From Effrenium voratum (Eukaryota; Sar; Dinophyceae; Suessiales; Symbiodiniaceae), in NCBI GenBank assembly GCA_963377175.1, contig CAUJNA010002868.1:45001-109000 (forward strand): a DNA stretch of 64,000 bases, written 5' to 3'. Positions 25,232 to 37,263 of the stretch are shown in pieces. Made by a program: the position numbers and the translations under genes. The number at the start of each line of letters is the position of its first letter. The first letter of the stretch is position 1. The notes beneath the pieces are model-generated. The model had not been told where the DNA came from. It saw only the letters and a program-made list of their open reading frames with translations, and ran no database searches.

Positions 25232-27496
25232 CTAAACACGTATGCCAATGCTCTGTATGAGCCTCTGTAGTGTTTCTTTGCTAATGTATTTTGTGAACAA
25301 GTCTGAGCTGTTGTGTAGTGTGTTGATTTTGAGAATTCTGATGATGTCGTGCTTGATGAGGTCTTGTGTGTAGAGAAATTTAAGGTCGATGTGTTTTGCT
25401 CGTTTGCTAGTGCCTTGTCGTGTAGCAATGCTCTTGCCTGCTGTGGAGTCTGTGTGGATGCGTAGATTTAGCTTGCTGCAAATGTTGGTTTCAAGTAGGA
25501 AGTTTCTGAGGTGTAGTCCCTCATTGACTCCTGTGCAAATGGCGTAGAGTTCAGACTCTGCTGAGCTGAGTGCTATTGTAGCTTGTGTTCTGCTGCCAAA
25601 TGCAACTGTTGTTCCTAAAAAGATGGTGTTGAAACCTGAAGTTGACTTCCTGGTAGTAGGGCATCCTGCCCAGTCGGCATCGACATGAACGTCGAGATCC
25701 AGGATGTTGTTAGTGTTTGCTCTGAGTGTTGTTGTTGGTTCTATGGTGAGTTTGTAGTGCTTGGTGCCGTTCAAGTAGCGTAGTAGATGTTTGACTCTCT
25801 TTTGTGAGAGTCCTGTAGGTGCTGTGAGGTCTCGTGCTAGTTCTTTTGTGGAGTATGCGATGTCTGGTCGTGTGTATGCTAACCATTGTAGTTTGCCAAC
25901 AATCCTTCTGTACCTTTTGTGTTGTTCGTGGTCAAGTAGTGCTTCATCTTCTATTGTCGGTTTGTAGTGTGCAATTCCTGGAGTGTTCACTGGGTTGCAG
26001 TTGTTCATTCCAGACTCCTCGATCATGTTGTCGATGTAGGAGTCCTTTAGTCCCAGGTTGCAGTAGTTGCCGAAGTGGTCGATGTTTCTTCCAAGAAATT
26101 GTTGTGGTTTGCCAGGTTCGAGGTAGCCGATGTGCTTGAGTAGGACCTGCTTCTGGATGGCCTCGAAGGTGGAGTCGACAGTAGTCTTGTCACCAAGTAC
26201 CAAGAGATCATCCACGTAGACCATGATGTAGCAGTCGCGAGTTGCATTGGTGTAGACGTTAGGTTCTGACTTTAGTCTTACAAAGCTGAGCTTTTGTAAC
26301 ACTTCAGCCAGGTAGTCCTGCCATGCTTTTGGTGAACTGCGTAGTCCATACATGGCTTTCTTTAGTCGCCAGATTTTGTCCTGTTGTGGACAAAGTTCTT
26401 TAGGTGGCCAAAGGTAGACGTCACGTTGTTTACCGTCGTGGTCTTTTGCGATGGGTGCGTGTAGAAATGCTGTAGAGACGTCGCCTAGTCGCGCTATCCA
26501 GTTTGGTCGTGACATTTGTAGTGCGAGAAGTGTCCGGAGTGTCGTGAACATTGGTGTAGAGGCGTAGACGGAGTCTTCGTCCTCGATCTTCTCTGTGTAG
26601 CCTTTTGCGACGATTCGACTTCGCACTCCTGGTCCTTTCTTCCTGTGTACCCATCTAGTAGGTATCGCTTCTCTTATGACGTTGTCGTCGACGGTAGACG
26701 CATCTACTTCGTCGTAGACGTCATGTAGCTTCATTTGATTTGACTCGTGTTTCATTCCTTCCAGTAGTTGTGTTTCGTCGTAACCTTCGTTGTCGAAGAT
26801 TATGGGTTGGTCTTCTGAGGTGTCGTCGTTTGTGTAGGGTGTGATGAATTTGCCGTTGGGAAGTGTCACTGCGTTAATTTTCTGTCGTAGTGGTGGTGGT
26901 TCTTTGGTTGCTTGCTCCGTTGATCTGATTGTAGTGTCCTTTGAGGTCTTCTGTGCTTTAGTGGGTTGCATTACTTCTTCCGGAGTTAAACGTCGTAGTG
27001 TTTGTCGAGGTGGTGCTGGTAGTGGTGGATGTTGTCGTCCGGTTGGTGAAGTAGCCATCGGACTATCCGGTAGTGGTCGTGAACTTGACGTCGATGTTGA
27101 CGGAAGTCGTGGAGGTGGTGTGGTGCGTTGTTGTTTTGTTGCGGGTTCCGCAACGATGTCGTCCGTAGCGTTCGTTTGTTGTCCGAAATCTTGCGTGGAC
27201 CTTCTTTTCTCTGACGGTGGTAGTTGCGCATCCAACAGTGTTGCGAACGATGGGTTGTAGGTGTTCCGTCGTGGTGCCCACGGTGTGCCGGAAACTTTGT
27301 TCAATAGTGCGAGGTCGTATTTGAAGTCCGGTTGTAGTCTCCGCACTGTTCGTACCTTTTGTACGCCTGACTCCGTTGCGACGTAGTTTTCTCCGGTTTC
27401 GGAAACTTTTTCCGAGCCAGATGCATTTCTGCATCCGTAGGTCTGCTTTTGGGAGTTTCTTGTGTTGTGGTGGAAGGTAGAGTAGTGTCTCGCCAA
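25232..27496 (-). CDS. pol: Copia pol: integrase C-terminus, reverse transcriptase, RNase H
   Basis: A 754-residue frame that continues the polyprotein after the frameshift. The start of real homology is GENYVATESGVQKVRTVRR (integrase C-terminal end). Reverse transcriptase has ARLGDVSTAFLHAPI, LKKAMYGLRSSPKAWQ and the catalytic YVDDLLVLG. RNase H has DADWAGCPTTRKSTSG, SSAESELYA and HTDSTAGKSIA. The frame ends DLFTKYISKETLQRLI, the usual copia C-terminus. All catalytic acids are present. The ATG at 27,496 is probably not a natural start; in an undamaged copy this would be joined to the upstream frame. Confidence 0.93.
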   Translation of the reverse strand: MARHYSTFHHNTRNSQKQTYGCRNASGSEKVSETGENYVATESGVQKVRTVRRLQPDFKYDLALLNKVSGTPWAPRRNTYNPSFATLLDAQLPPSEKRRSTQDFGQQTNATDDIVAEPATKQQRTTPPPRLPSTSTSSSRPLPDSPMATSPTGRQHPPLPAPPRQTLRRLTPEEVMQPTKAQKTSKDTTIRSTEQATKEPPPLRQKINAVTLPNGKFITPYTNDDTSEDQPIIFDNEGYDETQLLEGMKHESNQMKLHDVYDEVDASTVDDNVIREAIPTRWVHRKKGPGVRSRIVAKGYTEKIEDEDSVYASTPMFTTLRTLLALQMSRPNWIARLGDVSTAFLHAPIAKDHDGKQRDVYLWPPKELCPQQDKIWRLKKAMYGLRSSPKAWQDYLAEVLQKLSFVRLKSEPNVYTNATRDCYIMVYVDDLLVLGDKTTVDSTFEAIQKQVLLKHIGYLEPGKPQQFLGRNIDHFGNYCNLGLKDSYIDNMIEESGMNNCNPVNTPGIAHYKPTIEDEALLDHEQHKRYRRIVGKLQWLAYTRPDIAYSTKELARDLTAPTGLSQKRVKHLLRYLNGTKHYKLTIEPTTTLRANTNNILDLDVHVDADWAGCPTTRKSTSGFNTIFLGTTVAFGSRTQATIALSSAESELYAICTGVNEGLHLRNFLLETNICSKLNLRIHTDSTAGKSIATRQGTSKRAKHIDLKFLYTQDLIKHDIIRILKINTLHNSSDLFTKYISKETLQRLIQSIGIRV
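27407..27411 (-). other. Frameshift site in copia polyprotein
   Basis: On the sense strand a run of five A within GGAAAAAGTTTCC. Upstream, frame 1 reads to KCIWLGKS and frame 2 then reads ETGENYVATESG, which together follow the normal copia order. One base lost or gained in the A run explains the break; a read error in a homopolymer is equally possible. Confidence 0.6.
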
Positions 27497-30400
27497 ATTC
27501 GCAGATTGCTCGCTCGTAGTTTCTTCCCCAGCGGCGTTCGAAGCTTGTGAAGCCGTCTGAGTGAATGACGTAGCGATTTACCGTCCATGCTGCGTGTCGT
27601 ACTATCCAGGGTAGTAGACAGTGCTTTGTGGACATCGTCATGCTGTAGTTGCTTTCAACCTGAGCTTTGACGACGCGGATTTGTCCGAGAAGTGTTCTAT
27701 GTAGTCGCTCAACGCTTCCTTGACTGTTGCTGCTGTAGGATGGTGAATGTCGTACAGTCATTGAGCCGACTTTAGATGCTGTTGCTTGTAGTAGTGCATT
27801 GAGTGTGTCTTCGTTGTCGCTTTGTAGTATGCCGTGTGTTCTTCCGCATTCAAAGATGAATGCTTGTAGGTTGTTGATCATGTAGTCCATCATTGATGGT
27901 TTGTCCGGAACCAATACCGCCATGCACAGTTGTGTAGTAACATCAACTGCCGTTAAGACTGGTATGGTCTTCGGATCTTGTTGTGATTTGATGTAGGCAA
28001 AATCCACTTGGATGATGGGTTGTCGTGATTGTTGTTTCTTGTAGTTGTCCTGGCGTCCTTTGCCTTGAACGCAAATTGGACACCAATTTCTGTATGGTAG
28101 GTGTGTCAAGTTGTGTTCTGCTATTTGTTGTGGAGTGGGCTGCTGAGGTTGTCGTAGTCCTATTGCTCTGTGTGCTTCATGATGCTCGTGTTGTTGTTCC
28201 TCATCGTGGTTCTCCTGGATGTACTCTGTTGTTCCTTTCCATTGAAATGGTAGTGCTGCGTTGCCCATGACTGTCCAGTCATCTTTGCGTTGGGAAACTT
28301 CTCCAAAGTTGTTGTGAGTGATTGTAGTTCTGTGAGGTTCGAGTGTGCTGATTGGTGGATGTCCTGGTCCATCTGTTGGAGTGAATAGAGTTGTTCTAAG
28401 TGATGTGTGGTGTCTTATCCAGTGTTCACCTTGTCTTTCCCAGTAGTCTTGGTTGTCCTCCTGTGCTGTGAGTGGTCTGTGGATTGTCTCCTTTGGTTGT
28501 GCGGTGTCAAGATTTGTAGAAGGTGCTGCTTTAGGTCTCCATATCTTTTGTGGTGCTCGTAGTTGGATCTTTGATCTGGTTGGTGGTGTGTCCATTAGCC
28601 GTTGTGGTTGTGAGCTCTGCCTTGTTGGTGTTGTCTTTGATGTTGCTCTGCGTGTAGGTGTTATCTTTCTTCTGAATCTGGTTTCTCCAGTCCAGTTGTC
28701 ACCTTCTAGTCTTCGTTGTAGTTCTTGCTTGGAAAGTTGTGTTGGGTTCTCTTGTAGTTGTTCTTGCTCTTGCCCTTGTCTGTTGATGATGGTTAGTCGC
28801 CAATCATCTAGTTCTTCTTCAGGTATTGGGCAACCACTGTTGTGTGGTGTGAATAGTGCTTTGCGTGGTCGTTTGTGTACTCTGATGGCGTAGTCACCAT
28901 CAAGTTTCCAGTAGTCAGTGTTTCCACCAAGGATCTGTCGTAGTCCTTGGTCTGTGTGTGTGAGTGGTGCGATTTGTTCTTGTTGTTGTGCTGCTCTCTC
29001 TGTAGGTTGAATCACAGCAATGGATTTTCCACTGTCTGTAGTCATTGGATAGATGTCGAATCCTGTAGGGATGTCGATCTTCTCTGCTCGTAGGTAGAAA
29101 AGTCCTGAGTGTCTGATGAGGTGTGCTTGTTGTTGTCCATGTGTGATGGTGCAGTGTCGTGGAGTGAAGTCAAGTCCATATCCTCTATCAAGTAGTCTTG
29201 ATGCACTGAGGATTGGGTACTTCACATCACAAACGTAGTAGGGTATCATGATCCTGAAGTTGTCCTGCTTGTAGGGAACGTACTTGATGCAGTAGACAGG
29301 AATCTTCTTGTTGGTAACCGTGTAGAGTTGTGGAACCGATTCTCCACAAGGTCGTAGCGGTAGGTCTGGTGCGTAGTCCTTCGGGCAAACGTGTGTAGAC
29401 GCTCCTGAGTCGATCAGCAGGTGGTGGTATGACTTGACGTTGGAGTACATGATGTAGTGTGTGATAATGTTCTCAATCTTCTTGTTCCTTTGTTGTTGTC
29501 TGGCTGCTGCTATATCAAAGTGTGGCTGTGTGTTGTCTTCTTGTAGGAATTGTTGAAAGCTCTTGCTGTGGTCGTTCCATGATGTTGTGTGTGTTGTTCT
29601 CTTGCCAAGTAGTGATTTGGATTTGTGCTTGTGTAGTCGTGAGTTTGCTTGTCTGATGTGTCCAATTGTGAGGTGTGACTCGTTGATGCCTCCAATGTAG
29701 TTTGCAGTGTCCTCATAGCTGTCGTCATTCCAATCCCAGCTGTTGTCATAGTCGTAGTCGTTCCAGTTCTCCTCCATGTAGTTCACCTCGTGTTGTCCTT
29801 CTTCTCCTTCGTAGTACCAGTCCCAAGTGTCGTTCACATCCTGAGGTAGTTCTTCATTGTTGTCGTGATCTGCTTGTTCTTGTTCTAGTGGATGTAGTTC
29901 TTCTCCTTCTCCTATGTGCCATACTGGCACTCTGCAGTCTTGTGCCCAGTGGCCTGGTTTGCCACATCGATGGCATGTTGTGTAATTGTTGTTTCCTTTT
30001 CCTTTTGATTTGCTGTAGTTTCCTTGGCCTTTGTAGCCTTTGCTTGATCCATGTCCTTTGGATCCTGAGTAGCCTTTTCCTTTGTTCTTGTTGTATCCTC
30101 CTTTGTTGTAGTTTCCTTTGCTGCCTTTGTCGAATCCTTTGTAGTGGCCTTTGCTTCTGTACTTACCTTTTCCTTTGTTTCCTTTGTAGTGTCCTTTGCC
30201 TCCATATTTGCCTTTGCCTTTGTAGTTTCTTCCTTTTCTCCAAATGTTGTCCACGTCCATCGGTGCTGTCCCACCATTGTAGTTTGTGCCAACTGCTGAG
30301 CTCGCTCTTGAGAATGCAGAGATGGTTTTGTAGTAGTCCAGGATGACAACTCTGATCTCGTTGTAGTTCGTGATCTGTCCAGCACGTAGTTGGAGATGCT

Positions 30401-31073
30401 GTTGGAGTGCTCCTTTGGTCTTGTTGAGTAGTATTGCAATCTTTACTCCATCTGGTAGTGCTGTGCCGTTGTCTTTCTCGTAGCGGTTGATGTCGTATTC
30501 CCACTGTAGGAATTGTTCTTCAAATTGTGCTTCATTGAATGTAGGTTCCAGTAGTTTGGTGAGGTAGCCAACACTGCGTGTTCCTACTGGTAGGCTGAAC
30601 CTGTTGTGCAAAAGCCGTAGTGTTTCACATCCATTGGCATTGTAGCGGTTTTGTCTAACCACTGTAGCTGCTGCTCCTTGGCAGATGTTGATGAGGATGT
30701 AGTGTAGATCTCGTGAGAGGTCTACTGCTTTTGCTGCCTGTGTAGGGTCGCGTATGTGTGCTCTGATGTCTGCATCTTCAATTTGTCTTGTAGCTGCTTG
30801 TGCTAGTTGTAGCACCATGTCGAAGTCTCGGTCGATAAGTCCGAGATATGCTTGTAGTTTGAACAGCCACTCTTCATACTGTGAGTAGTCACCAGTGAAG
30901 AACGGTGGTGGCAGTTTGTATTTGTGTAGCCTTTGGACGTCTTCCTGCTCCTGTGTTGTTCCCGTAGTTGTGGCTCCTATTGTCTCTTCTGCTGTGGGCC
31001 CGTTGTCTGCTCCTGTAGTTGGTTGTGCTGATGCTGCTGCTGGTTCTCCTGACATGTCGTAGTAGTTGGGCAT
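27412..31073 (-). CDS. gag-pol: Copia Gag, protease and integrase core
   Basis: The open frame runs from 31,073 to 27,063; the part with copia homology ends near 27,412. Gag covers about residues 50-360 and includes GTRSVGYLTKLLEP and a Gly/Lys/Tyr-rich tract. A zinc knuckle CHRCGKPGHWAQDC lies near 366-379. Protease has LLIDSGASTHVCP near 553. The integrase zinc domain is HNLTHLPYRNWCPICVQGKGR near 985, and the core has IIQVDFAYIK, ILQSDNE and the Glu in NSQGSVERLHRT. The start is 79 nt after the primer-binding site. Intact apart from the 3' frameshift. Confidence 0.93.
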
Positions 31074-31139
31074 GTTGGTTGCCTGTGCAGTTGTAGTACT
31101 TACTGCTGTTACTGGAGCTCCCCTATGTTTAGGATCTCA

Positions 31140-31151
31140 GCTCCGCTACCA
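31140..31151 (-). promoter_or_regulatory. Primer-binding site of copia element 1
   Basis: Sense-strand TGGTAGCGGAGC directly follows the 5' LTR. It is complementary to a tRNA 3' end GCTCCGCTACCA, which resembles eukaryotic initiator-Met tRNA. The same 12 bases sit at the same place in copia element 2. Confidence 0.85.
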
Positions 31152-31317
31152 CGTTAAAATACGTTGATACTTTACTTCTAGTGCAAGTGTTGTTCAGTTA
31201 TCACAAACACAAATGTAGTCAGCCAGCATGCACTCTTTTCCTGGTAGACTCAAGGCCTGCAGTCGGGTAGTGTACATCATGCATGCACAAGTGACAAGTA
31301 GTGCAACATGATATTTG

Positions 31318-31320
<3 letters not shown>
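31152..31320 (-). repeat. 5' LTR of copia element 1
   Basis: 169 bp, matching 23,352-23,520 with 3 mismatches; starts TGTCAAATATC on the sense strand. It should hold the element promoter, though I see no clear TATA box. Confidence 0.95.

Positions 31321-31356
<36 letters not shown>
31321..31356. repeat. GA microsatellite
   Basis: An uninterrupted (AG)n tract of about 35 bp followed by an A run, directly outside copia element 1. Its first five bases double as the right target-site duplication. Confidence 0.95.
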
Positions 31357-31359
<3 letters not shown>

Positions 31360-34300
31360 AAAAATGAAAGAGAAAGAGCGAGAGAAAGCGAAAAGCAAAA
31401 ACAGAGAGAACTGAACCCGAAACACACCCAGCAGCACCCAAGCCAAGTCTGAACCAACCCAAACCCAAACCAACCCCAAACACTAAACCAGCGCCAAAGC
31501 AATCCTAAACCAGTTTAAACCTGCAAGCCCAGTTGTACCCGGCACTAGACAAACCCTAAACCTTCCCCGTACAAACCCAGTGCCGTAAACCCACCCTGGG
31601 CAAGCGATTTGCTGTAAAACGCGTCATTCTAGCGCCTGCCAAACCAAGGGAAACAACTGGCCCGCCGCACCTAGGGAAAACAACTCTTGCCGCCACCCGA
31701 ACTTTGTCTTGCTTTCCTCCTGCCCCGCAGTATCTGAGAAAAAATGTTGGAACTTCAAAAACCAAATGATCCTCTACCCAGGTTGGTGGGTGGTGGGTGG
31801 GCGGGCTGGTTGGTTGGTTGGTTGGTTGGTTGGTTGGTTGCCTTGTTGCCTTGTTGCCTTGCTGCCTTCTCACAATTGATTTGGGGACCCCCGCACAACA
31901 ACACCACATGAGGAGGGTCAAAATTAAGATTCGGCCAGGGATGTCTTCTTAGGTGCCATTTTGGGGCGGCTGGACTATCCCGTGCGTGTTTTGTTGGAAT
32001 TGTCCATGTTTTGCCGGTTGGGAACAACAATTCTTGTAGGGAGAGCCCCCCCATGCTTCCCCGTACAAGTGCAGGTTCCTCTTGAAGGTTTGTTAGAGGT
32101 GTCTCAAAAAGGGATCAAGAGGACTTTGTTCCACACTAAATCACGCTATTTGCCCAGATGCGTGTTTGCTCATTGAATCCAGCCTGCGATTGATAGATCT
32201 TTATTTCTAGCAGCGGATGTATGTTTGAGCCAATTGAGTTGCAGGCTCGCCAAGAAAACACAGAGAAGGGATGGGCACATTGCCACGGCGAATTTGTTTG
32301 ATTGTTTAAGCGTGCGAATGAGTTTGTTTGATTGTTTAAGCGTGCGAATGAGTTCGATGTTGAAGGCAGAAGTCATCAAATCTAGGCAAAGCGATTGCTT
32401 TGCTATTTTCTTAGTTTTGGGTCAAAGGTCCAGATGCGCGTGTTCGCGGTCTTCCTTGTACTGTCCAGTGGAGTTTTGTCTCTCAAATATGGCATGGCAG
32501 GGGTCCATGTTCTGCCCGAGCCTGGGCCCACGCTAAAATGCAGCGGGAAATTCCGATATCGGAACGAACCTAGCTGCGGCTTACCAACTGCGGGGATTGA
32601 CAGCATCAACCCAATTTCGGAAACGCCGCATTCCGGCCAACCTCCCTGGATCTCCCCGAAGCTGCGAATCATTCGGTGGTCTCGCGTTGAACCAGAATCT
32701 GGGGAGCCAACGGATGCCGCGGTTCTCCTTTCTCCGCCTCAAATGTGTTTCCTCACAAATTGGGGAGCCTCACACAACCACATTTGTTTTTCTTTCCCAA
32801 GAATGAGTCAACCAAAAGGGGGGCGGCGCCCGTTTCAATACGCACGCATTTGAAGAGTGTTCCTTTCAGCTGTCGGCCTCGTGTTCCTTGGGTCTTGTCG
32901 GTGTTTGGATGGCCAGGTATGCCGCAGCATCCAGGCCTTCCACGAGGCCGAGAGCCAAGTTTTTGGGCAGCATCCATAGGACTTGGTCCCGTTTAAAAGG
33001 TTCATTCAATTGTCCTTGGTCCAAAAATTGAGATGGGTCCTGCTCCGTTTGAGATGGTGAGAGTTAAACCTTTTGGGTCCTTGGGTCCATTGGTCAATCT
33101 CCCCGACCATGAGGGGTCTTTCTTGTTAGATGCGGAAGGGGTTTCTAGTGGGGCTTGAGGCCCCCGGCAGCGTCATTGGGGCCTTCTGACATGTGCAGCT
33201 TCAAGAGACGAGCAGGATACCATGGAGCAGGGCGATGCTTGCAGGGCCTGCCCACTCGCCAAGCGAATCAAAGCCGAAGCCCATTTTGAGGGCTTCTGGT
33301 GGACCTCACCACGGACAGGGCCAGATGTTTGGGCAGGCAGTACAAGCTCGGGCCTTTCCAATGGGGTTCTCAATAGGTGGATTCCAATTCAGGTGATTCG
33401 TAAAGGCTTGTGTGTTCCCGCAAGTGCTTGCGCGCGGGATTATGGATGGGGATTACTTCACCCAGTCGCCAGTCAGGACCTGGACAAAGACGGGGGCGAT
33501 GCCCTGTCCGCGGCCTTTCAGATGCCAGGCGCGATCGTACCAATCCGAGGCCTTATGCTCATCCCAGTGTTCATGTACCTCCCAGAGTTTACCCCCGTTC
33601 CCGAAGTGAGTTGCATCTGGGCCAATGTTGACCCTATATTCGTCAACCCCAGTTTATTTCTAGGGGGTGTTCCCCTCCAAAACTGAGGATTCCCGACTAA
33701 TAAAAAGGGGTGTATTAATACGGGGTCAACATTAAACCAGGCATGCTCAGCTCCTCATCAAGACTCGCAGTTCTAAATGCTACTTAGCTTGTTGCAACTG
33801 CGGGGTTCGTGCGTGGGACAAGTTCTGGCAGCCCCGAAATTTTGTACGGATGGTTCTTTCCCTTGTCTCTGTGTATGATTCATATTCTATCACTGCCCAA
33901 CTTGGCATCAACTTGCTTCTTGCGTTTGAGGCACTTCCAAAAGATTTGCGCACATGGCTTGACCATTGGACACTTCGGAAGCTGTTGGATTTTCGGCTAC
34001 ATGGAAACCGGGGGAAGCCCCCTACAAAGACGGTTGTCCTCTGAATGGCAATTGGGGCCGTTTGTCTGTTAGGTCTCATTCTTTTGCATGGACAGCTTGA
34101 TTTGCTCAGGAGGGAGGTTGCTCACTGTTCAATGGGTGACCTTGGCAAGTGGGCACATCGTTTTGTGAGAGTACCAGCACCTGCTTTGTTTTTCTCGGGC
34201 GAGCAAGGCGAAGCCTGCCATCTCGTGTTTTTCCCATTGAACATTGAGGCCCTTGCTGCCTGGCCAGGAATCCTTTGCAGAGCCCCGGAGTACGCCGATG

Positions 34301-35650
34301 GCATTATGCAGGCAGTGAATGGCACGTGGATTCAAGCCCTTCATTGAATCCAACTGGGGGCAAATGAAATCGCAAACCTCAAAAAGGGTTTGATGTGCGA
34401 CCGAAGACTCATGGTTTTGTCTTGTTTGTCTGCTCGGTTGGCCAGAGTGAGCTACAGCGTCCCAATGTGCGCTCTTAGATCTTGTCTTGCAAATTCATAA
34501 ATGTCACCGCTTGGTTCATGAATGTCACCGCTTGGTTCCTGGGTCCTGTTGCGGAAGAAACTGAGGCCCTTCGGGCCTCAGACGGCCGGGCAAGACTCGG
34601 ACGTGGGCTTCTGCTTTTTCTTTTTCTCCATGCAATATGGCAATGTGCCGGTTGAATCCAGAGGTCCGGAACCGGAAGTCCCAAGACTTGCCTTCCAACT
34701 CGATGAGAAGCGAGTTGCCGCTAGCGCCCGGTCAGATCAGCCGGAGCTTGATGTGGGGCAAGGCCATCGTCGAAGAGGCAGGGCCAGGAGCTTCGAAACG
34801 TGGGAGCTGATTCATCTTCCCCGGCCGGGCAAAGTAAAGAGGCCCAACCATCCCATGGTTCCCCTTGACATTTGTGACCGCACGCGTAGTGCGAACCCGG
34901 GCACTTTGGGCTTTTTGGCGCAACTGAAGCCCCCGTTTTGGGGGTCCAAGCCAGCAAAACTTTAAGCAACAGCTGGTAGGTTTGTTTATCCCACTATTTG
35001 AGGGTTTCCACAGAAGAGGGGGGGATAATGGCCCATGCATGTCACCGATGTTTGCCTTCTTGATTATTTCGTCACTTTAGTTTGAGAGCCCTGAGACACA
35101 TGTCATTCTTTCTGGGTGAAAGTGTGGCTCCACTTCTCAACCCGGCGAAGCTTGGCTCGCAGGGGCCCCTTTCAAGGGACCGAATGACGTTTCCAAGCTT
35201 TGAACATGTTCCTGGGTTCCAAACGGGCGTGTTGTTTTCGGCTGAGCTAGATTTCACCCGTGACTCACTGTGGCCGTTACTCACTGGGCCTCCACTTACG
35301 TCTCAGCATGGGGGCCATTTGTTGGAATGTTTGAAAGATGTTGAAAGAGAAGTTGGATTGTTTCTTAGTATGTTGCTTAATTGTTCGCTTCTTTGGTTCT
35401 GTTCATGTCAAGTTAAAGTCTTCCAAGAATAAAACCGTGGTAGATGACATACCCGGCGGGAACTTGTGCCATCTACTTTCACCCGAGTGCAAACAAGGAA
35501 CCACCGATTCGGCTCCAAACGGGAAGCGAAACCAAGCTTCGGTTTTCCTTTTGGTTTCCAATTAAATCCACCAAAACAGGGGGTTCCCCAAAAAGCCAAG
35601 CATTCTCTAAACATTCTCTAAACTTTAGCTTTAAGCAGGTTTGTCTTTGG
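31357..35650. other. Host DNA, mostly non-coding
   Basis: Holds a GGTT/GGTTG-rich stretch at about 31,795-31,845, a 30-bp tandem duplication at 32,293-32,352, and open frames on both strands. Plus-strand stretches at 33,850-34,044 (LGINLLLAFEALPKDLRTWL) and 34,180-34,347 (LVFFPLNIEALAAWPGIL) read as protein but have no clear splice borders; they may be exons or old transposon fragments. No named gene found. Confidence 0.35.
32293..32352. repeat. 30-bp tandem duplication
   Basis: Two identical copies of a unit beginning TTTGTTTGATTGTTTAAGCG at 32,293 and 32,323. Confidence 0.9.
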
Positions 35651-35670
35651 TAGGGTACACGTGTCTCAGT

Positions 35671-35762
35671 TCCTCCGCCCGTCGACCCTTCGAACTCTCC
35701 GCCCAGACTGCAGCAGACCTGGCGGCCAGCAGTTCCTGGGAGCAGCTGGCCGAGAGCTGCAG
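35671..35762 (+). CDS. Candidate host exon
   Basis: GC-rich island after GTCTCAG and before CAG|GTTTCG. Plus-strand frame reads SSARRPFELSAQTAADLAAS then WEQLAESC. Looks like helical protein; the opposite strand is also open, which lowers certainty. No family recognised. Confidence 0.3.
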
Positions 35763-36660
35763 GTTTCGCTCCGAAGGGATGAAGGGATCTCTCTCGCTCT
35801 TTCTGATTTTAAAATAGGGGGACACGCCATGTGATTTTCTGTTTGGTTTCTTAAATCAGTTTTTGGGTAGCCTCAAAGAAACACACACCCCATATTGTCT
35901 CAGGTCTGTGGTTTATGTTTGTTTTTTTCCAGATTGGCGACTCCTTCCCATACCAATCCGTCGGAGGGGAATTTCAGGTCCCTTGCAGAATGCACTGATC
36001 CAGGCGCCCCTGCTATCCTCTTGGGGGAATCAACTATCACAGGGACCTACAGGTCTTTATGATATCATCTTGCCAAATCCTTTCTCGGTTGAAAAGCCAG
36101 CTGGGGGTCTCTTCCAAACAGATACTTAGTTCTTTTGTTTGTTCGCTTTTTTTTGGTTCAACACCAAAAGAACATTAACATCCTTACCAATTTTAGAGGC
36201 GTTGCCGTCACATTTGTCGAATGAGGAGCTCCCAATCGGGGCGATAAAACGGCTCAATCGCTGACAGAGGCTCACCCCTTTCAGTGCCAAAGCTTCCCCA
36301 GGCTCTCCTCCCTTCGGGGGAAAGCTTCTTAGGTCTCCTCTTGCATTGGGCAAATTCCAACCACTTCACAAGGGCTGCTTTAGCACAAAGTTGGAAAGCA
36401 CCTAACTACCCGACCGACCCTGCAAACAAGCTGCCAAAACTTTTCAACCAGACCACACTTTACAACACCCGCCGGATCCTCAAACTTTCAGGGCCCGGAC
36501 ATTTCGTGATTCACCGCACAAACCACATGGGGCGGCCCCGAACAAGACTTCCCGACTGAAAGGGGCATATACAGGACCCATGAATAGAACAACATTTATT
36601 CATTACCTCTGGCTTCGCCCCCAAAGCCAAATAGCGCTCACACTCCAGAGAAACCTGAAA

Positions 36661-36664
<4 letters not shown>

Positions 36665-36703
<39 letters not shown>

Positions 36704-36752
36704 CAGAGACAGAGACAGAGACAAAGAGAAAGAGAGAGAGAGAGACAGATCG
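36665..36752. repeat. GA-rich microsatellite
   Basis: (AG)n with interruptions CGAGAG and a run of AGAGAC units, about 88 bp, just left of the first inverted-repeat element. Confidence 0.9.
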
Positions 36753-36783
36753 CTTAAACTGAACACATACCCAATATAGCTAG

Positions 36784-36898
36784 CTGGGTGAATTATGACG
36801 ACCTCACACGACCGAATTCACCCCACATGGTGGTTTATGTGGGGAATAGCCCCCCAACGACCTTATTTCAGCTTGGTGAAACCTTATAATTCGCCCAG
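36784..36898. mobile_element. Introner/MITE-like inverted-repeat element, copy 1
   Basis: 115 bp beginning CTGGGTGAATTATGACGACC and ending ATAATTCGCCCAG, so the ends are inverted repeats of 13 bp with one mismatch. Internal sequence is ~80% alike to copy 2. Read from GTGAAT to CCAG it has GT and AG ends, like an intron. Confidence 0.65.
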
Positions 36899-37030
36899 AG
36901 CTATACGTTGTCACACACGAAACTACCCTTTTTGATGTAAGACACCAACCGAAAATCGCCCTATGGTGTCCCCCCCTATTTTGACACGTACCCAATGGGC
37001 TCTCCCATGAACGGCCCCTTCGCCCGGGAA

Positions 37031-37131
37031 GGGCATTGCGGGCCGTGGCGCAACGGGAACTCCGGGAGGCAGAGCCGCGTGCTCGCGCTGGTGGCGGACC
37101 AGCCCTTGGAGCACTGGGCCTGGAGGAGTCG
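37031..37131 (+). CDS. Candidate host exon
   Basis: Plus-strand frame RALRAVAQRELREAEPRARA then GGPALGALGLEES, ending before a GTTCGA donor-like site. Strong Arg/Ala/Glu/Leu bias as in the other islands. The 5' border is not clear. Confidence 0.35.
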
Positions 37132-37263
37132 GTTCGATGTCCAAATCCCGAAGGGTCCAAGGATACCTTGCGGAGTTGAGAAATGGCCATGGTCAAAACT
37201 CTCAAGTGGGAGGAATTGTTGGATTTACAAGTAGTAGCAGGATTGGTGTTGTTCTACCGTGAT

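Larger units (their letters stand above)
23352..31320 (-). mobile_element. Ty1/copia LTR retrotransposon, nearly intact
   Basis: A 7,969-bp element on the minus strand bounded by 169-bp LTRs with 3 mismatches, implying a recent insertion. Order in the sense direction: 5' LTR, primer-binding site, Gag, CCHC knuckle, protease, integrase, reverse transcriptase, RNase H, an extra ORF, 3' LTR. Integrase lies before reverse transcriptase, which defines Copia rather than Gypsy. One frameshift near 27,407 separates the two halves of the polyprotein. Leu is often CTA, so the plus strand is full of TAG. Confidence 0.95.

Noticed and set aside
25834..30346. Plus-strand Val/Cys/Ser-rich ORFs over the copia element
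   Set aside because: Antisense shadows of gag-pol; the sense frames carry all expected copia motifs.
31219..31502. Minus-strand ORFs rich in Ser-Leu repeats
   Set aside because: Generated by the GA microsatellite next to the LTR.
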